Below, in pieces: positions 45,776 to 56,921 of a DNA stretch of 64,000 bases. The notes below the pieces were generated by a model. The model saw nothing but the letters and a program-made list of their open reading frames with translations. It had not been told where the DNA came from and searched no databases. The translations under genes and the position numbers were made by a program. Every line of letters starts with the position of its first letter. Position 1 is the first letter of the stretch. This stretch comes from Fistulifera solaris (taxonomy: Eukaryota; Bacillariophyta; Bacillariophyceae; Naviculales; Stauroneidaceae), in NCBI GenBank assembly GCA_030295235.1, contig AP026123.1:1054001-1118000 (forward strand), in the 5' to 3' direction.

Positions 45776-48700
45776 TTGACCTCAGTCGAAACAAACATTA
45801 ATCGCAAAACAATTAACTGCAATTTGATTCGTTCGAAACACTTCGACGGGGAGTACGGTAGCCATACAGGATAAAGATAGCGCAATGGTCTCTAACGATG
45901 CGAAACCGAGTGTTCTCGTCTTAGTCCGGCCTTCTACCTGATGACGGATCGCTTTTTCTTTTCTCTAGCCTTGGGTTGTCTTGCGAAACACTCGACGAAA
46001 GCGACCCATTGGAAACATTACTTAGCAAAGCTTTCGACGAATCCGCGTTTCGATATGTCTTTCCAATCGAGCGAATATCTGCAGATGCTTATACACGTCG
46101 CATAATTTTCCTCGCGCGCTAAGGAGGAGGCGTACTTTATGGAACATTCTCGTTTTGGCGTGCGCTCGGCTTTGAAAATGCAAAATTGTTCGCGCCGTCC
46201 GTTCGCTTCTCGCGACTGAATACTTTTTACGAAGTTGGCCGTCGTCGTTGGGCAGATCTTACTTCTGTCAGCAGACGTGCATACTCTTACACTCTTACCG
46301 CTGGTTCATCAATCACGCCATTGAAGCACGGAGCGATGCATTACGTGGAAGACGACACACGAGTCATACTGACACACCGCATCACCTATTGTGTTTCATC
46401 CGCTATAATTGTGTCCGTGTCCGGAGCACCAGAAGCCGGTCAACATGAGATTGTGTTCCCAATGGGCCGATCTCGGGTGTGAATCGAATCCAGGTTACAT
46501 TTCAATCGACTGCGCAACAAGCTGTGCTGCCGTGAGCTGACAGCAAGAAACAATTGCCGCTTCTCTTTGCGACTTATCTGCCAAAGATATTCAGGGAAAT
46601 CTCATTCCCTTTTCTCAATTCGCCGGCAAAGTTGTCGTGAAAACGAATTAAGCGAGATATTGTGGATACACCGTGTCACATTACCGTGGCTTGGTGCAAT
46701 TGTAGGAGACCGTCAAACATCAGTACGTCGAAACTCTGGCATTTCCCTGCAATAAGAACCGAAAAGTTCTCCCGAAATCCTGCAGTTTGCGACGAACAAG
46801 GGTGTCGAATTCCGAATGATGGATTAAATTCAAGTGAATGGGCCTCAAAAGCATCTAATGTATCAATACGTCAAGCACAGGACGGCCGGGTGTGAAAGCC
46901 ATAACATGGAATTTCGCCACTTAGTTAGTCGTTGGACCGGATGGAAGCAGCGTCAATGCGTCATCGGGTGTTCAACCGATGGTGCTACAACCGATCATCG
47001 AAGTCCTCTTACCGGAAGACGAAACTGGTGAAGAGATTTAATATGGATAGCAATCGATAGGTAGCTACTCATAGCAGGTTTACTTTCGTTTTTAAAAATA
47101 TATTAGTCTCGTTGTTTACCGACTTTGATTAACACAAAACAGTGGCCTCTTCCGACAGAATTTTTGTCAGCAATGTTATCAAGACATGGCCGCAGTTATT
47201 GTCAGTTTTATGAGATAAAGAACAAAGTCAGCGCTATGAAAAGGCTAGCAGGTTCGACGTACCAGGTATAGGATTCTGATGGATCCAGCCGGCCGTGCGA
47301 TCGTTGTGAATGATTGTGTCCAATGAGTCTAGTTTTACAGATTCGCTTCCGCTAAAGTCTTTCCTGTTTTAGTTTGCGGTGATGGTAAAGGAGCCACGAC
47401 TAAAACGTTACTCCAGTACCCCATTCGATAACGAGTCGATGGAAAGGCGTATTCCAGTAAAAAATCATTCGCAATACTCTTACAGGCCGTACAGGGGACG
47501 ATACGCCGCCAAAGACTGCCAACCACACGGTGCTGCGGAATCTGCCATAACCGGTAACGCATACAATGTGTAATTTAGAGCAAGAAATCTTCCAGCATTT
47601 CGCCTCCTATGCATTCGTCGGGTGTGCCGGCCGATAATTCGATCCCGCGCGGCCAATTATTCCGTCAAAGAGGACGTATCGATTCCTATGCTGCGCCAAG
47701 CTTTCCGTCAAACGTCCAAACCCGAACACAATATAATTCAATTGCATGGTCGATACTTCAATGACTTGAAGACTGGTATCATTGTGTACCTGTTGCTCCG
47801 CCGTAGCCCAGTCGTGCCCTTCTACTTGAACTCCTTTTCCCTGCGCGGAAAACGAGATACGGAACCACCTCTTCACTGGTACCTCCCGCCGCACTTTGAT
47901 ACAAATTAATCCGTTGTTGAAGACCGGCCGACAATTTGGCAATTATTCCTGACTTTCGACGCACTGAGAGAAATCCGGAGACGGTCAGACACAGTGGACT
48001 TCGTAAGCCGCTTTAGCTGCATTGATACAATGCGTAGCACGGTGCATACCCACTTCCATCACGATTCCTGTCGACTGTCCTTTTGATACTTCTACTCGTG
48101 GGTCGTTTCCTTGAGCCCCTTCGACTAGAACTATCATTATTCTTTCAAAAGAATGCTTCCCTTTCGGTCCACGTCCACTTCTCGAGTACACCATTGCATC
48201 AAAACGGTCTTGGCGTTTCCGCCTACCAATCCGACAACGATTTATGGTCGTTCATCGTTTGGAACAAACTGCTGTATCATCAGGCGGACGCCATTTTCGT
48301 AGCAAACTTTCCGCAGCCACTTGCGGTAAGAATTTTACGTGATCTATTAGAACCAAAGCTCCATAAATTTCGTCTGTGTGATTCTTGGTCGCAACCTTGT
48401 CCTCGTGCCTTACACTTTCATGTTTGCCGGAGAAGTGCTTCCAGTCCAACCTCGCGACAATGATTTGCCACAAAAGACATAAACTACCGCTTGCGCTTTT
48501 TCTAATTCCTTGAACTTCTTCTGCATTTCTCCACGTACCACTAGATACTGCCACGACCAACGATTGATGCCATCGTCAAACTATTGTCAAAGTTCTTCAC
48601 TTCCTTCTACGATGATGACACCTGGCCTTCCACTTATCCTGCTAAACTCAGTTGACGAGCTAATCCAGAACCTCCGCTAGCTTGCGCTTGGAAATGATGT

Positions 48701-49311
48701 GAAGCGAGTAGATGAGTTTGCGACCCAAACAAACTTGAAACTTGAGCTTTGGTGTAATTTGTCCATCCTCGTCGCTCGCTCTTCTGTTCGCATTTCCGTT
48801 CGCGATATTTTCTTCGTTCTCGTGTATCCATTGCTCGGTAGCTTTCCAACAGCATAGAAAGCCTGGTGACGACTTTGCGAAGTGCTGACACATTTTCATA
48901 GAGCAGGTTGTTGCTGAAAAGTAACTTTGCGGTTGCATGCATTGTTTCTTCATCCACTTTCTCTTCAACGTTCGAAGATCTCTCCTCCACCGGATAGTGC
49001 TCCCGGCAATGATACACAGTACGCAAGAATGACGCGAGAGGCCTAGAGGAAAGTTATATGGTAGGAAATCCTCGCTCATTCGAAAATCGAACGCCAGGCT
49101 TTGATCGGCTCGTAAGCGGCTTTGACAAACTCGAGGTCATATTATTCTTGTCGATGGTTTAGTGCGATAATGGCGCGTTGACGCCGAAAGAAACGCCTTT
49201 CATGGCAGCAGCACTGTACCTGGTAACTATGATATGCAATGTCATGACGAGGTCGATGTTATTTGCGGCTACCAGGAGCATCGCACGATGAAAATGCCTG
49301 TTTTCCGTACA
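45776..49311. other. Segment between inverted repeats, possible relic coding on the minus strand
   Basis: About 3.5 kb without an intact gene. On the minus strand between about 47.3 and 49.0 kb, short frames follow each other with protein-like composition (for example a helical piece LLYENVSALRKVVTRLSMLL near 48850). They may be remains of one unrecognised gene. The plus strand shows nothing convincing. Confidence 0.35.
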
Positions 49312-49943
49312 CCGCCGCACCATCGTCATGTCGTCGTCTTTTTCCTCGAACGCCGATAACGCTCGCATCTCCATGCTGACGTCGACTATAAGAAATGTAG
49401 TACCAGAAGTACGAGTCACGGTCTCTCATTTTGATCACGAGTCTAAAAGAGGGTCCAGTCTGTCCGTGCGTCCTGAGGGACATTTTCGATACACGCTCCG
49501 ACATGTCGCATTCGAGAGGTACCGCTCCGAAAACAAGACTACTTTTCGATACAGATTGTTGTACAACCTACTTTACAAAGCTACTGTGCCAAACCGTGAA
49601 TTTTTGCTCAAAAATGCAAGGGGGTTGCCCATGATTTTGGCCCACACTTTTGCAACAAACTCATTCGATCGCCACAATCGATTTGGGACGGAAAACCTTT
49701 CATTTCATGACATTTCTCCGATGATGTATTATCACTCTTTACCAATAAGACGGTATAACGACGGAATTGACGCGAAGGGCGTTCAATTTATTATCAAGTA
49801 TTGCATAAGTTGACACTCCTGCCGTCAATACACGTCGATCGAGGCCCGTTGTTGTGACAAAGATCGCACGAATTTAAGTCGAATTGCGTGGTCCATCATC
49901 AATCAACAATCATCGGTATTCTAGATTCCCAAGACATGGTTTC
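49312..49943 (-). repeat. ~620-bp repeat, right copy of an inverted pair
   Basis: Inverted partner of 45154-45775, with the same conserved core. Its outer end directly abuts a duplicated piece of the PHD gene. Confidence 0.85.
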
Positions 49944-50135
49944 GAACGACTCCGCGAGAGAAAGGAGAACGAGCGCGGCACACTTGACGAGAGTGTGAAA
50001 CTCATCTAACGGCGCGAAGACTTAGACAACAGGAACAGGTCGTGGAAGCAGTTTGTGTAATATGTGGGGATGGAGATGTGAAGCCTGCCAACCAAATGAT
50101 ATCTGCGATTTGTGTGTTGCAGCTATTATTATCAA
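49944..50135 (+). pseudogene. Decayed duplicate fragment of the PHD-finger gene
   Basis: This matches 41455-41650 of the intact PHD gene in the same orientation: the coil before the finger, then GAAGCAGTTTGTGTAATATG and the GGGGATGGAGA that encodes CGDGE. It has substitutions and small length changes and an in-frame stop, and the finger is cut short. It is a broken gene piece, not an expressed domain. Confidence 0.75.
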
Positions 50136-50240
50136 CCTGGTAACGGGGTCGAGAAAATACAGAAGTCGAAACAGATACTTCGATTACCTTCGTGATAGAA
50201 TCTTCCACGCGTAACAAGATATCAAAAATTAGTGTTACAT

Positions 50241-52853
50241 TTAATTCAAAACAGCTCGTTCGGAATCTGCAATTGATTCTAAATAATCCAAAAGTTGCCC
50301 AGACTTGGATCGCTTAGCTTCATCAAAAATAGAATTCCCCCATCTGTCTTTAACGGATAGATCAGCGCCGTGTTCCACCAACAGTTTCGTTGCCACTACA
50401 TTCCCTTCTGAACAAGCAATGTGCAACGCTGTACGATTATCATAATCCCCAGCGTTCACTTGAATCTTTGCCTTTAGTAGTCTTTTTCATCGTGACAATA
50501 TCGCCATTCGATACTACTTGACAAAGCGTGGAAGCTGCTATGTTGTCTTCCATACACAACGATGCTCCATGTTCAATGAGAACTTCTATGACGCCGTCGT
50601 GAGCACCTTTTACGGCTTCGTATAAGGCAGAATTTCCATGTATGTCAACTTTGTTAGGATCCGTCCCCTCATAAGAGAACAGCTTTCTCACGATTCCTGT
50701 GTTCCCTTGGACTGCCGATATCATCAGAGCCGTCCTGTTGTCGTAATCAGCCTCATTAGGATCAAAACCTTGATCGCACATCAACGTGATGACTTTCACG
50801 TCGCCACGGGAGGCAGCAAACAAAAAGCGCGTTGTATGATCATCATTCACTTTTTCCATGTGCATTCGTACCAGATCACGCACCGTTGCCAGTGTACTCT
50901 CTGTCTGAACGGACACAATGGCATGATTTACGTCTCCACAGAGGGAATCATCGCCCTTCCCGGACATGTCGAAAACGGATCCAGCCTGAAGGACGGGCAA
51001 CGATTTTGGCAAATTGACGCGCTGTTCGTAGTCAAGCTGGTTCGCAATGGTCTCGACCTTCGTCAATAGATTCCTCAAGATTTTCATTGCAGTCCCAGGA
51101 TGATCGTCTGAAATCATCTTGTAAGCAGCTCGACTGATTGTTAGCGTTTTCGAAATGACGACGGTACGAATGGTATCGATTTGAGGAGTGCCGGTGAAAA
51201 AGCTTATCTCGTTAATGAAATCGCCAGGTCCGATGCGTGATATTGAGCCTGACCTGCTACGGTGCATTTCACTATCACCGATGCTACTGTGATAGGTAGA
51301 ACCAGTCCTCTTCGTGCCTTCTTCACCATTATTGGCATCATGTAGGTAACTGATCAGCTCAATCTGTCCACCCACCAAGAGATACAAGTCGGTCGCAACG
51401 CTGCCACGCTGAAGAAGCTCCTCTCCTGGTCCAAACATTTCTACCTTACAGGAAGACAAAAACTCATCTAAGAACTGAATCCGCACACCTTCTAGAAGAC
51501 TCGTCTTCATAAGAGATGACATGTACAATTGACGGAGGATCTTTCGACGCATGGAGCTCGGAAAGTGTGACAAGACGACTTCGTCAGCAATACCCTGGTT
51601 GTTGAAATTCAGTTTGAGCTGGGTTTTCAAACGCTTTCTAAGTTCAGGTTTGAAGCTGTTCAACCTGGCATAGTCGTCGACGGCGCTCAGTAACTCTCGA
51701 TAGGCACCCGTCTTTTGATCACCCTTAACAACCAACAAGGTGATGCTACCGATAATCCACGCCATGAACAAGATATTCAAGAACATGTAAACCATGCTGA
51801 ACACTTGCTCCGTTGCGTTCATAGGCGTAATGTCCCCGTATCTTCATCAGCCATTACCGAGGAACAAGAGAGAAAGCGTTAGTTACGACGATGTCAACGA
51901 CGGTGGAGTGATAATACCCGTTCCTTAAATGCTTAAACTTACCCAGTCGTCGTAAAAGTGACGATTGTGTAATACAAAACTAGGATGTATCGCTCAGCGA
52001 TGGTCATGCCGGGTACATCAGGTCCAATCGCTGTCCGATCCGGGTCAAAATCGTACTCCCTCGCAATGAAATACATGACGCACGCCCAAAAGTGCACCCA
52101 AACAAAAGTAAAGAAAAAGTTTCTCAAAAGCGTCAAAAACGAGAGACTGATTTTCGAATTGAATTGCAAGATTTCAAAGAGGAGCTTGAGTCGATGCAAT
52201 GTAATCATGCGGACGAGTCGCACCAAACTGAGATACCGCGAGGTCTTACTGTCAGAACCCATTTCACCAGTGATCGCCAAGAGAACAGCATAGAATGGAA
52301 AGACACCTAGAATATCCTTCCAGAACTTGGTGCGAATGTAGTGCTTGGCAATTCCTCGGCGATCGTAAATGAGTTCCTCACGTTGATTGTAATAGGCCAG
52401 ATTGAAGTTGACAACGATATCAATGGTGTATATAGCCATAATGGCGCACTCCACGGCCGCTGAACCATCGTTGTACGGAGCCAGACCCGGTTCCGCAAAT
52501 GCGACCATGAAAGTTTCGAAAAGAGAGTGAACACAGCAGCAAGCACCGTGAAACTCCAGAAGATCTTGTATTTGCGTGTCCAAGGAAAGACGATATAAGG
52601 GTGCGCCGCCGCCACATGCATGTCACGAACGGTTTCCCACTCCGCCACCAAACATGGCGGCTTTCGTGGAGTGACGTGATCTGACTTTTTCTTGGGGTTG
52701 TTGGAGTTCTTCCTCCTCCTCATCGTCATCTTCGTCAAGCTTGGACAAGTTGCGTGTACTCTCACGAAACTGAACCGTCTTCACAGGGTTGGCTAGATTG
52801 CTGAATGAGATTTCCGAGGCCAGCTGTCTTTTCTCCATGTTTTTCCTCATCAA
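50241..52853 (-). CDS. Cyclic-nucleotide-domain potassium channel with ankyrin repeats, two main exons, frame breaks
   Basis: ATG 52853 (MMRKNMEKRQL) begins an acidic N-terminus. Membrane segments follow, with a modest S4 (RYLSLVRLVRMITLHRLKLL). A 101-nt intron, 51842-51942, interrupts the pore; splicing gives TFTTTGYGDITP, so the filter is GYGD, typical of K+ channels. Downstream are a cyclic-nucleotide-binding-like domain (FGPGEELLQRGSVATDLYLL, GDFINEISFFTG) and ankyrin repeats (DYDNRTALMISAVQGN, GDYDNRTALHIACSEGN). This layout matches AKT/KAT-type channels. One-base slips lie near 52650-52664, at A4 52519-52522 (needs five) and at T5 50483-50487 (needs four). It likely sits in the plasma membrane or another membrane and carries K+. 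Whether nucleotides bind is unknown. Confidence 0.85.
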
Positions 52854-53450
52854 TCTTCAATAAGAGTCGAACTGAAGTAAATGCAATGGAGAAGAGAATA
52901 AGGAAGGAAGGATCGATGTAAATGATGTAAGAAAATAAAAACTTCTGAGGAAACGACGGCATCTTGAAAGACAAATTTCTGGATCTCCCCCTGTTTCAGT
53001 ACCGGACCGATACCAGTATGGCTATCAGTCTAAGTGTAGATTACTTTTTTCACGACTGGATTTCAGTCATCGAAGATACTGTACGAAAATAAAAAATGAG
53101 CGTCGACGACTATTATTTTAGATTTTAGACTACTTGCATATTATCAACCTAGACCTTTGTTGATTGCTATTTAAAGGACAGCTTTTACTCGTGATCAATG
53201 ACAAAGTCGACGAAAGTAGCGTTGTTACATAGACAGAAACAGTTCGTTCCCCTGACATCCGAGAACTACTCGCTCAGATTATTTCTTCCGAGTCATCAGC
53301 ATCGTCCTGCAAAACTAACTCTACCAAACGATCTGTGATCGACATATCAATCAATTGAGCCAGTCTCCTTGCGTTATTCCATATCATATGCCTACTTTTT
53401 GAACACGAGATAAGAACAAGCCAGGCACTCACCAATACAAATCGGAGACG
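52854..53450. other. Intergenic, likely including an unseen first exon of the next gene
   Basis: A short hairpin-like motif lies at 53051-53071 (CACGACTG, loop GATTT, CAGTCATC), almost the same as the perfect hairpin at 20287. The downstream lumen protein lacks a start codon in its exon, so its first exon may be hidden here. I could not place it. Confidence 0.4.
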
Positions 53451-53968
53451 TCAACTACTCTGGGGATTCATTACCGCTGCTCCGCTTGCCGCGTCCCCAG
53501 CACATGCCGTTTGCACCTGGGGCGAAATTTCGGAAGATTGCATCGGCGTGTACAAAATGCCAGCCAGCAGCGCCCCTGCTTCAATGGATGTTGCCGCCGC
53601 CCGGTCTAGTCTAATCGAACAGCGGCAACGAATCGATACCGTAAAAAAGCAGCATAGTGTCGGGCAATCTTGTGCAAGGAGGACTGGAGCTGCTGAAAGT
53701 GGTACCGAAAATCAACAAGGCAGGCAAATCGCTTATTCCTCTGGACATGGGCGGAAGTTCGGCAGTGTCCGGGTTAATCATCCAGCGCATGGAAGCGCAA
53801 TTAGAAGAAATCAACGGTTTGTTAGGTCAAGCGGATGTATCAATCGGGCAAGGAATGCGCGGGGAAATGGGTTTTGTCACGATGGCTCAGTTGACGATTA
53901 TTCGAGATTTACAAGATGCTCAGAATCTGCTAGACGATTTTTTGGCACTTGCTTCAAAACAAAAATGA
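53451..53968 (+). CDS. Probable thylakoid-lumen protein with twin-Arg signal, 5' end unresolved, one-base frame break
   Basis: The frame upstream of the first in-exon Met reads NRRRQLLWGFITAAPLAA and SPAHAVCTW, a twin-arginine-type signal with an AxA cleavage site, as used for thylakoid-lumen import. The mature part (CTWGEISEDC, then MDVAAARSSLIEQRQRIDTV) continues after one A is removed from the six-A run at 53643-53648, giving SGNLVQGGLELLKVVPKINK and ending FLALASKQK. About 150 residues, helical. No exon with a start ATG and plastid presequence is visible, so the 5' end is uncertain. I do not recognise a named photosystem subunit. Confidence 0.5.
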
Positions 53969-54127
53969 AGTGACTACGAGCTAAATCAATTACTGAAACA
54001 CGTTCGCTACTGGATATTCACGCAGGCTTTCCAGCCCCGCACGGTGTGATTGGTCATGTCGTCCCCTTGTGAGTTGAAACACATCATTCGATAGCCGCAA
54101 CACAATAATTTACTATCATTTCTTCAA

Positions 54128-54992
54128 TCACTCTAGCTCTTCATTCAACTTCGACTCCAGTGAAATGATCTTTTTCTTCTTCGATTCTTCTTGATCCATC
54201 TTGCTTAAAGCTAGCTGCATTTCTCTATCGCTTGCCAACTTGTCGCGCAATACGGCATTATCTCTAGAACGCGTAAGACCTTCCTTGATATTATCCACGT
54301 TCCGTGAAAACTCATCCGTCCCCAGAAGGCTCCCCTCGCGGTCTGGATCCCAGCTTGTCGACATGACCGAATACGTAATGCCCTTTATAGAGGAGGCACA
54401 AGGATTAGTGTTAACAGGAATAACAGTAAACAAAAGCTATCCATTTTTCGTCACGCACATGCTCTCAACTTACCAACAAGCCTAGCACTAAAATGAGAAT
54501 TGTTGACGCTGCTACAAGCGATGGCTCAAATGACATGTCCCGGTACGTCGCCATGTACCAAAATCCGACGAATGCACCCATACTGAGGAAGAGGGGAATT
54601 CCCACAAACGGAATCATTCGCTGTCCCATCCGCTGAGCCACCTTTTCTGGAATAGCCGCCGCTGCTTGCTGTACTTGCTTGTCTTGTTGTAAGACTTCAC
54701 GAGCTCGTTGCAGCTCGGCATTTTTCTGCTCCGCTCGTTCTCGGCGAATTTTCTCTAGCGCCCTTTGACCAGCATTCATTGCGGGGGCTGCGGGTTCTTC
54801 CACCATGGGTTGGGTAATTGGTGATGGTGTCTCTATTTGAAGGTTTTTCTCCCTTGTTTGCTTCGATTTCTTCTCTCCGGTGTTGCCAAAGCCTTTCGCA
54901 GCGTTACAGAGAGTAGACGGCGTGGGAAGAGGAGACGGAGAAAGAAAAGAGTCGACCGTCACAATTAAGACTGTAACCGCCAAAATCCTCAT
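54128..54992 (-). CDS. PAM68-like photosystem assembly protein, two exons
   Basis: Exon 1 is 54992-54474 and exon 2 is 54382-54128, joined in phase 0 across a 91-nt GTAAGT...AAAG intron. The start MRILAVTVLIVTVDSFLSP is a good diatom plastid presequence (cut before F). A charged coil follows (AGQRALEKIRRERAEQKN), then two membrane segments (VGIPLFLSMGAFVGFWYMA and SLVAASTILILVLGLLG), then VMSTSWDPDREGSLLGTDEF, which is the mark of the PAM68 family. PAM68 proteins help to assemble photosystem II in thylakoids (and in plants PAM68L helps the NDH complex). The C-terminus here is a longer charged coil than usual. Confidence 0.87.
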
Positions 54993-55781
54993 TTTGGTTG
55001 ACTTTCCCTGTTTGGTACGATATCACTGAAACGCAAAGCTGCTTTTGCTCTAGCTTCACGAAGCCGATGTCATTTAAGATAATGATGTCAGGGTTTGCCT
55101 CCCAATAGATTTACTTATTCACCTTGCAGCGAACCTGAAAGCCGTCAAAAGACGAAGTTCAACGTCCAAAACCGCGCTGGTACTCCGGTACCGGTACCGG
55201 TAGTGAGAAGAGCAGATGATGACAGACGAAAACAAAAACGTGAAGCATCCCCATCCCTATCCCAAGGTTCTACTGTACTGGTTATCTTCTTACCGGTAAG
55301 TAACTGGTAAGAAGTGGTGACGGTTGGCGTTCGTCCCACTACCAGTGCTGTACAGTTCTTACTATACTGTCATTTTCAAATTTCTCCGCCTACCCCGCGC
55401 TACACAATCTACGATGTACTATGTGCCGAGAGCTGGTAGATATATAGAGATCCGTTTTACTTTGTATTTGACTGTAGAGTTTTATTGTAGATTATTCTTT
55501 TAAATAGTTTGTTAGTATCGTATTTAAAATAGGTCTTTACCGGACATTGGACGGAGTTGCTTGTTCAATTGGCACAACGGAAAATTACTTAAAATGAGCT
55601 TCTCTAAATAACCTTACCAAATTTTCGATACGGTTTTAAATCCAAGATTCTACTTACAAATTTAGCCACGTGGTTGCATCGGATCGATTTTTTGCTCTCT
55701 TTTTAGGTCTCTTCAGACTTCAGAGTCATTGTCATTGATCTCTCGTGGTTCGAGGTTGTCTCGCAATACAATTTGCTAAAG
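54993..55781. other. Upstream region and 5'UTR of the first silaffin-like gene
   Basis: Holds a CCGGTA direct repeat (about 55177-55201) and otherwise nothing clear. The 5'UTR exon of the next gene ends at 55781. Confidence 0.4.
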
Positions 55782-55856
55782 GTATGTTCATGTTTCCCTT
55801 CTTGGTGTCATCAGCTTAGCAATTTTTTGCTTACACTCGATTGCTTCTACCTTTAG
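55782..55856 (+). other. 5'UTR intron ending directly at the ATG (first silaffin-like gene)
   Basis: A GTATGT donor and a pyrimidine-rich tract ending CTTTAG, immediately followed by ATG. The second gene of the pair has the same arrangement (58455-58535). Confidence 0.7.
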
Positions 55857-56921
55857 ATGAAGTACACAGCCCTCAAAACCGCTGCTCTTTCGCTGGTCGT
55901 CTGCGCCATCATCGGAGGATCCCTCCATGCAGCTGGAAAGTTTCACACCGCCCCGGACAGCCTCGCTAATGAAGCTTCTTTCGTTGAGCGTGACTTGAGC
56001 CGTGTTGCCGATCGCGTTCGTCACAATCGCCACAACCGTCACAATCGTCATGACCGCGATCACGGACACGATGATGAAGAGCCCGTTGTTAGCTCCGGAA
56101 AGGGAAAGAAGAGCGGCAAGGGAAAGCGAAGCCTCGAGGAAGAGGAACGTGACTTGAGTCGTGTTGCCGATCGCGTTCGTCACAATCGCCACAACCGTCA
56201 CAATCGTCATGATCGTGATCACGGACACGATGATGAAGAGCCCGTTGTTAGCTCCGGAAAGGGAAAGAAGAGCGGCAAGGGAAAGCGAAGCCTCGAGGAA
56301 GAGGAACGTGACTTGAGTCGTGTTGCCGATCGCGTTCGTCACAATCGCCACAACCGTCACAATCGTCATGATCGTGATCACGGACACGACGACGAAGAGC
56401 CCGTTGTTAGCTCCGGAAAGGGAAAGAAGAGCGGCAAGGGAAAGCGAAGCCTCGAAGAAAAGGATCGTGATTTGAGCCGTGTTGCCGATCGCGTTCGTCA
56501 CAATCGCCACAACCGTCACAATCGTCATGATCGTGATCACGGACACGACGATGAAGAGCCCGTTGTGAGCTCCGGAAAGGGAAAGAAGAGCGGCAAGGGA
56601 AAGCGAAGCCTCGAAGAACAGGATCGTGATTTGAGCCGTGTTGCCGATCGCGTTCGTCACAATCGCCACAACCGTCACAATCGTCATGATCGTGGTCACG
56701 GACACGATGACGAGGAGCCCGTTGTGAGCTCCGGAAAGGGAAAGAAGAGCGGCAAGGGAAAGCGAAGCCTCGAAGAACAGGATCGTGATTTGAGCCGTGT
56801 TGCCGATCGCGTTCGTCACAATCGACACAATCGTCATGACCGCGATCACGGACACGACGACGAAGAGCCCGTTGTTAGCTCCGGAAAGGGAAAGAAGAGC
56901 GGCAAGGGCAAAAGAGACTAG
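55857..56921 (+). CDS. Secreted lysine/histidine-rich tandem repeat protein, silaffin-like (copy 1)
   Basis: 354 residues. A signal peptide (MKYTALKTAALSLVVCAIIG) is followed by a short linker and six tandem copies of a 53-residue unit (159 bp each, starting at 55989, 56148, 56307, 56466, 56625 and 56784; the last is shortened). Each unit has RDLSRVADRVRHNRHNRHNR, DRDHGHDDEEP, SSGKGKKSGKGKR and SLEEE. Thus each has a His/Arg block, an acidic block and a lysine cluster ending in KR, with RSL and RDL sites. This is the composition of silica-forming silaffins, whose lysines are heavily modified and whose precursors are cut at RXL sites. No homolog is recognised by name. Secretion to the silica deposition pathway is inferred. 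Confidence 0.8.
   Translation: MKYTALKTAALSLVVCAIIGGSLHAAGKFHTAPDSLANEASFVERDLSRVADRVRHNRHNRHNRHDRDHGHDDEEPVVSSGKGKKSGKGKRSLEEEERDLSRVADRVRHNRHNRHNRHDRDHGHDDEEPVVSSGKGKKSGKGKRSLEEEERDLSRVADRVRHNRHNRHNRHDRDHGHDDEEPVVSSGKGKKSGKGKRSLEEKDRDLSRVADRVRHNRHNRHNRHDRDHGHDDEEPVVSSGKGKKSGKGKRSLEEQDRDLSRVADRVRHNRHNRHNRHDRGHGHDDEEPVVSSGKGKKSGKGKRSLEEQDRDLSRVADRVRHNRHNRHDRDHGHDDEEPVVSSGKGKKSGKGKRD

Noticed and set aside
45154-49943. An LTR retroelement reading of the repeat pair
   Set aside because: The copies are inverted, not direct, and no reverse transcriptase or integrase coding was recognised between them.
55788-56855. A 355-codon open frame on the minus strand across the silaffin-like repeats
   Set aside because: It is the mirror of the tandem repeat; identical units keep all frames open, and the signal peptide and splice pattern support the plus strand.
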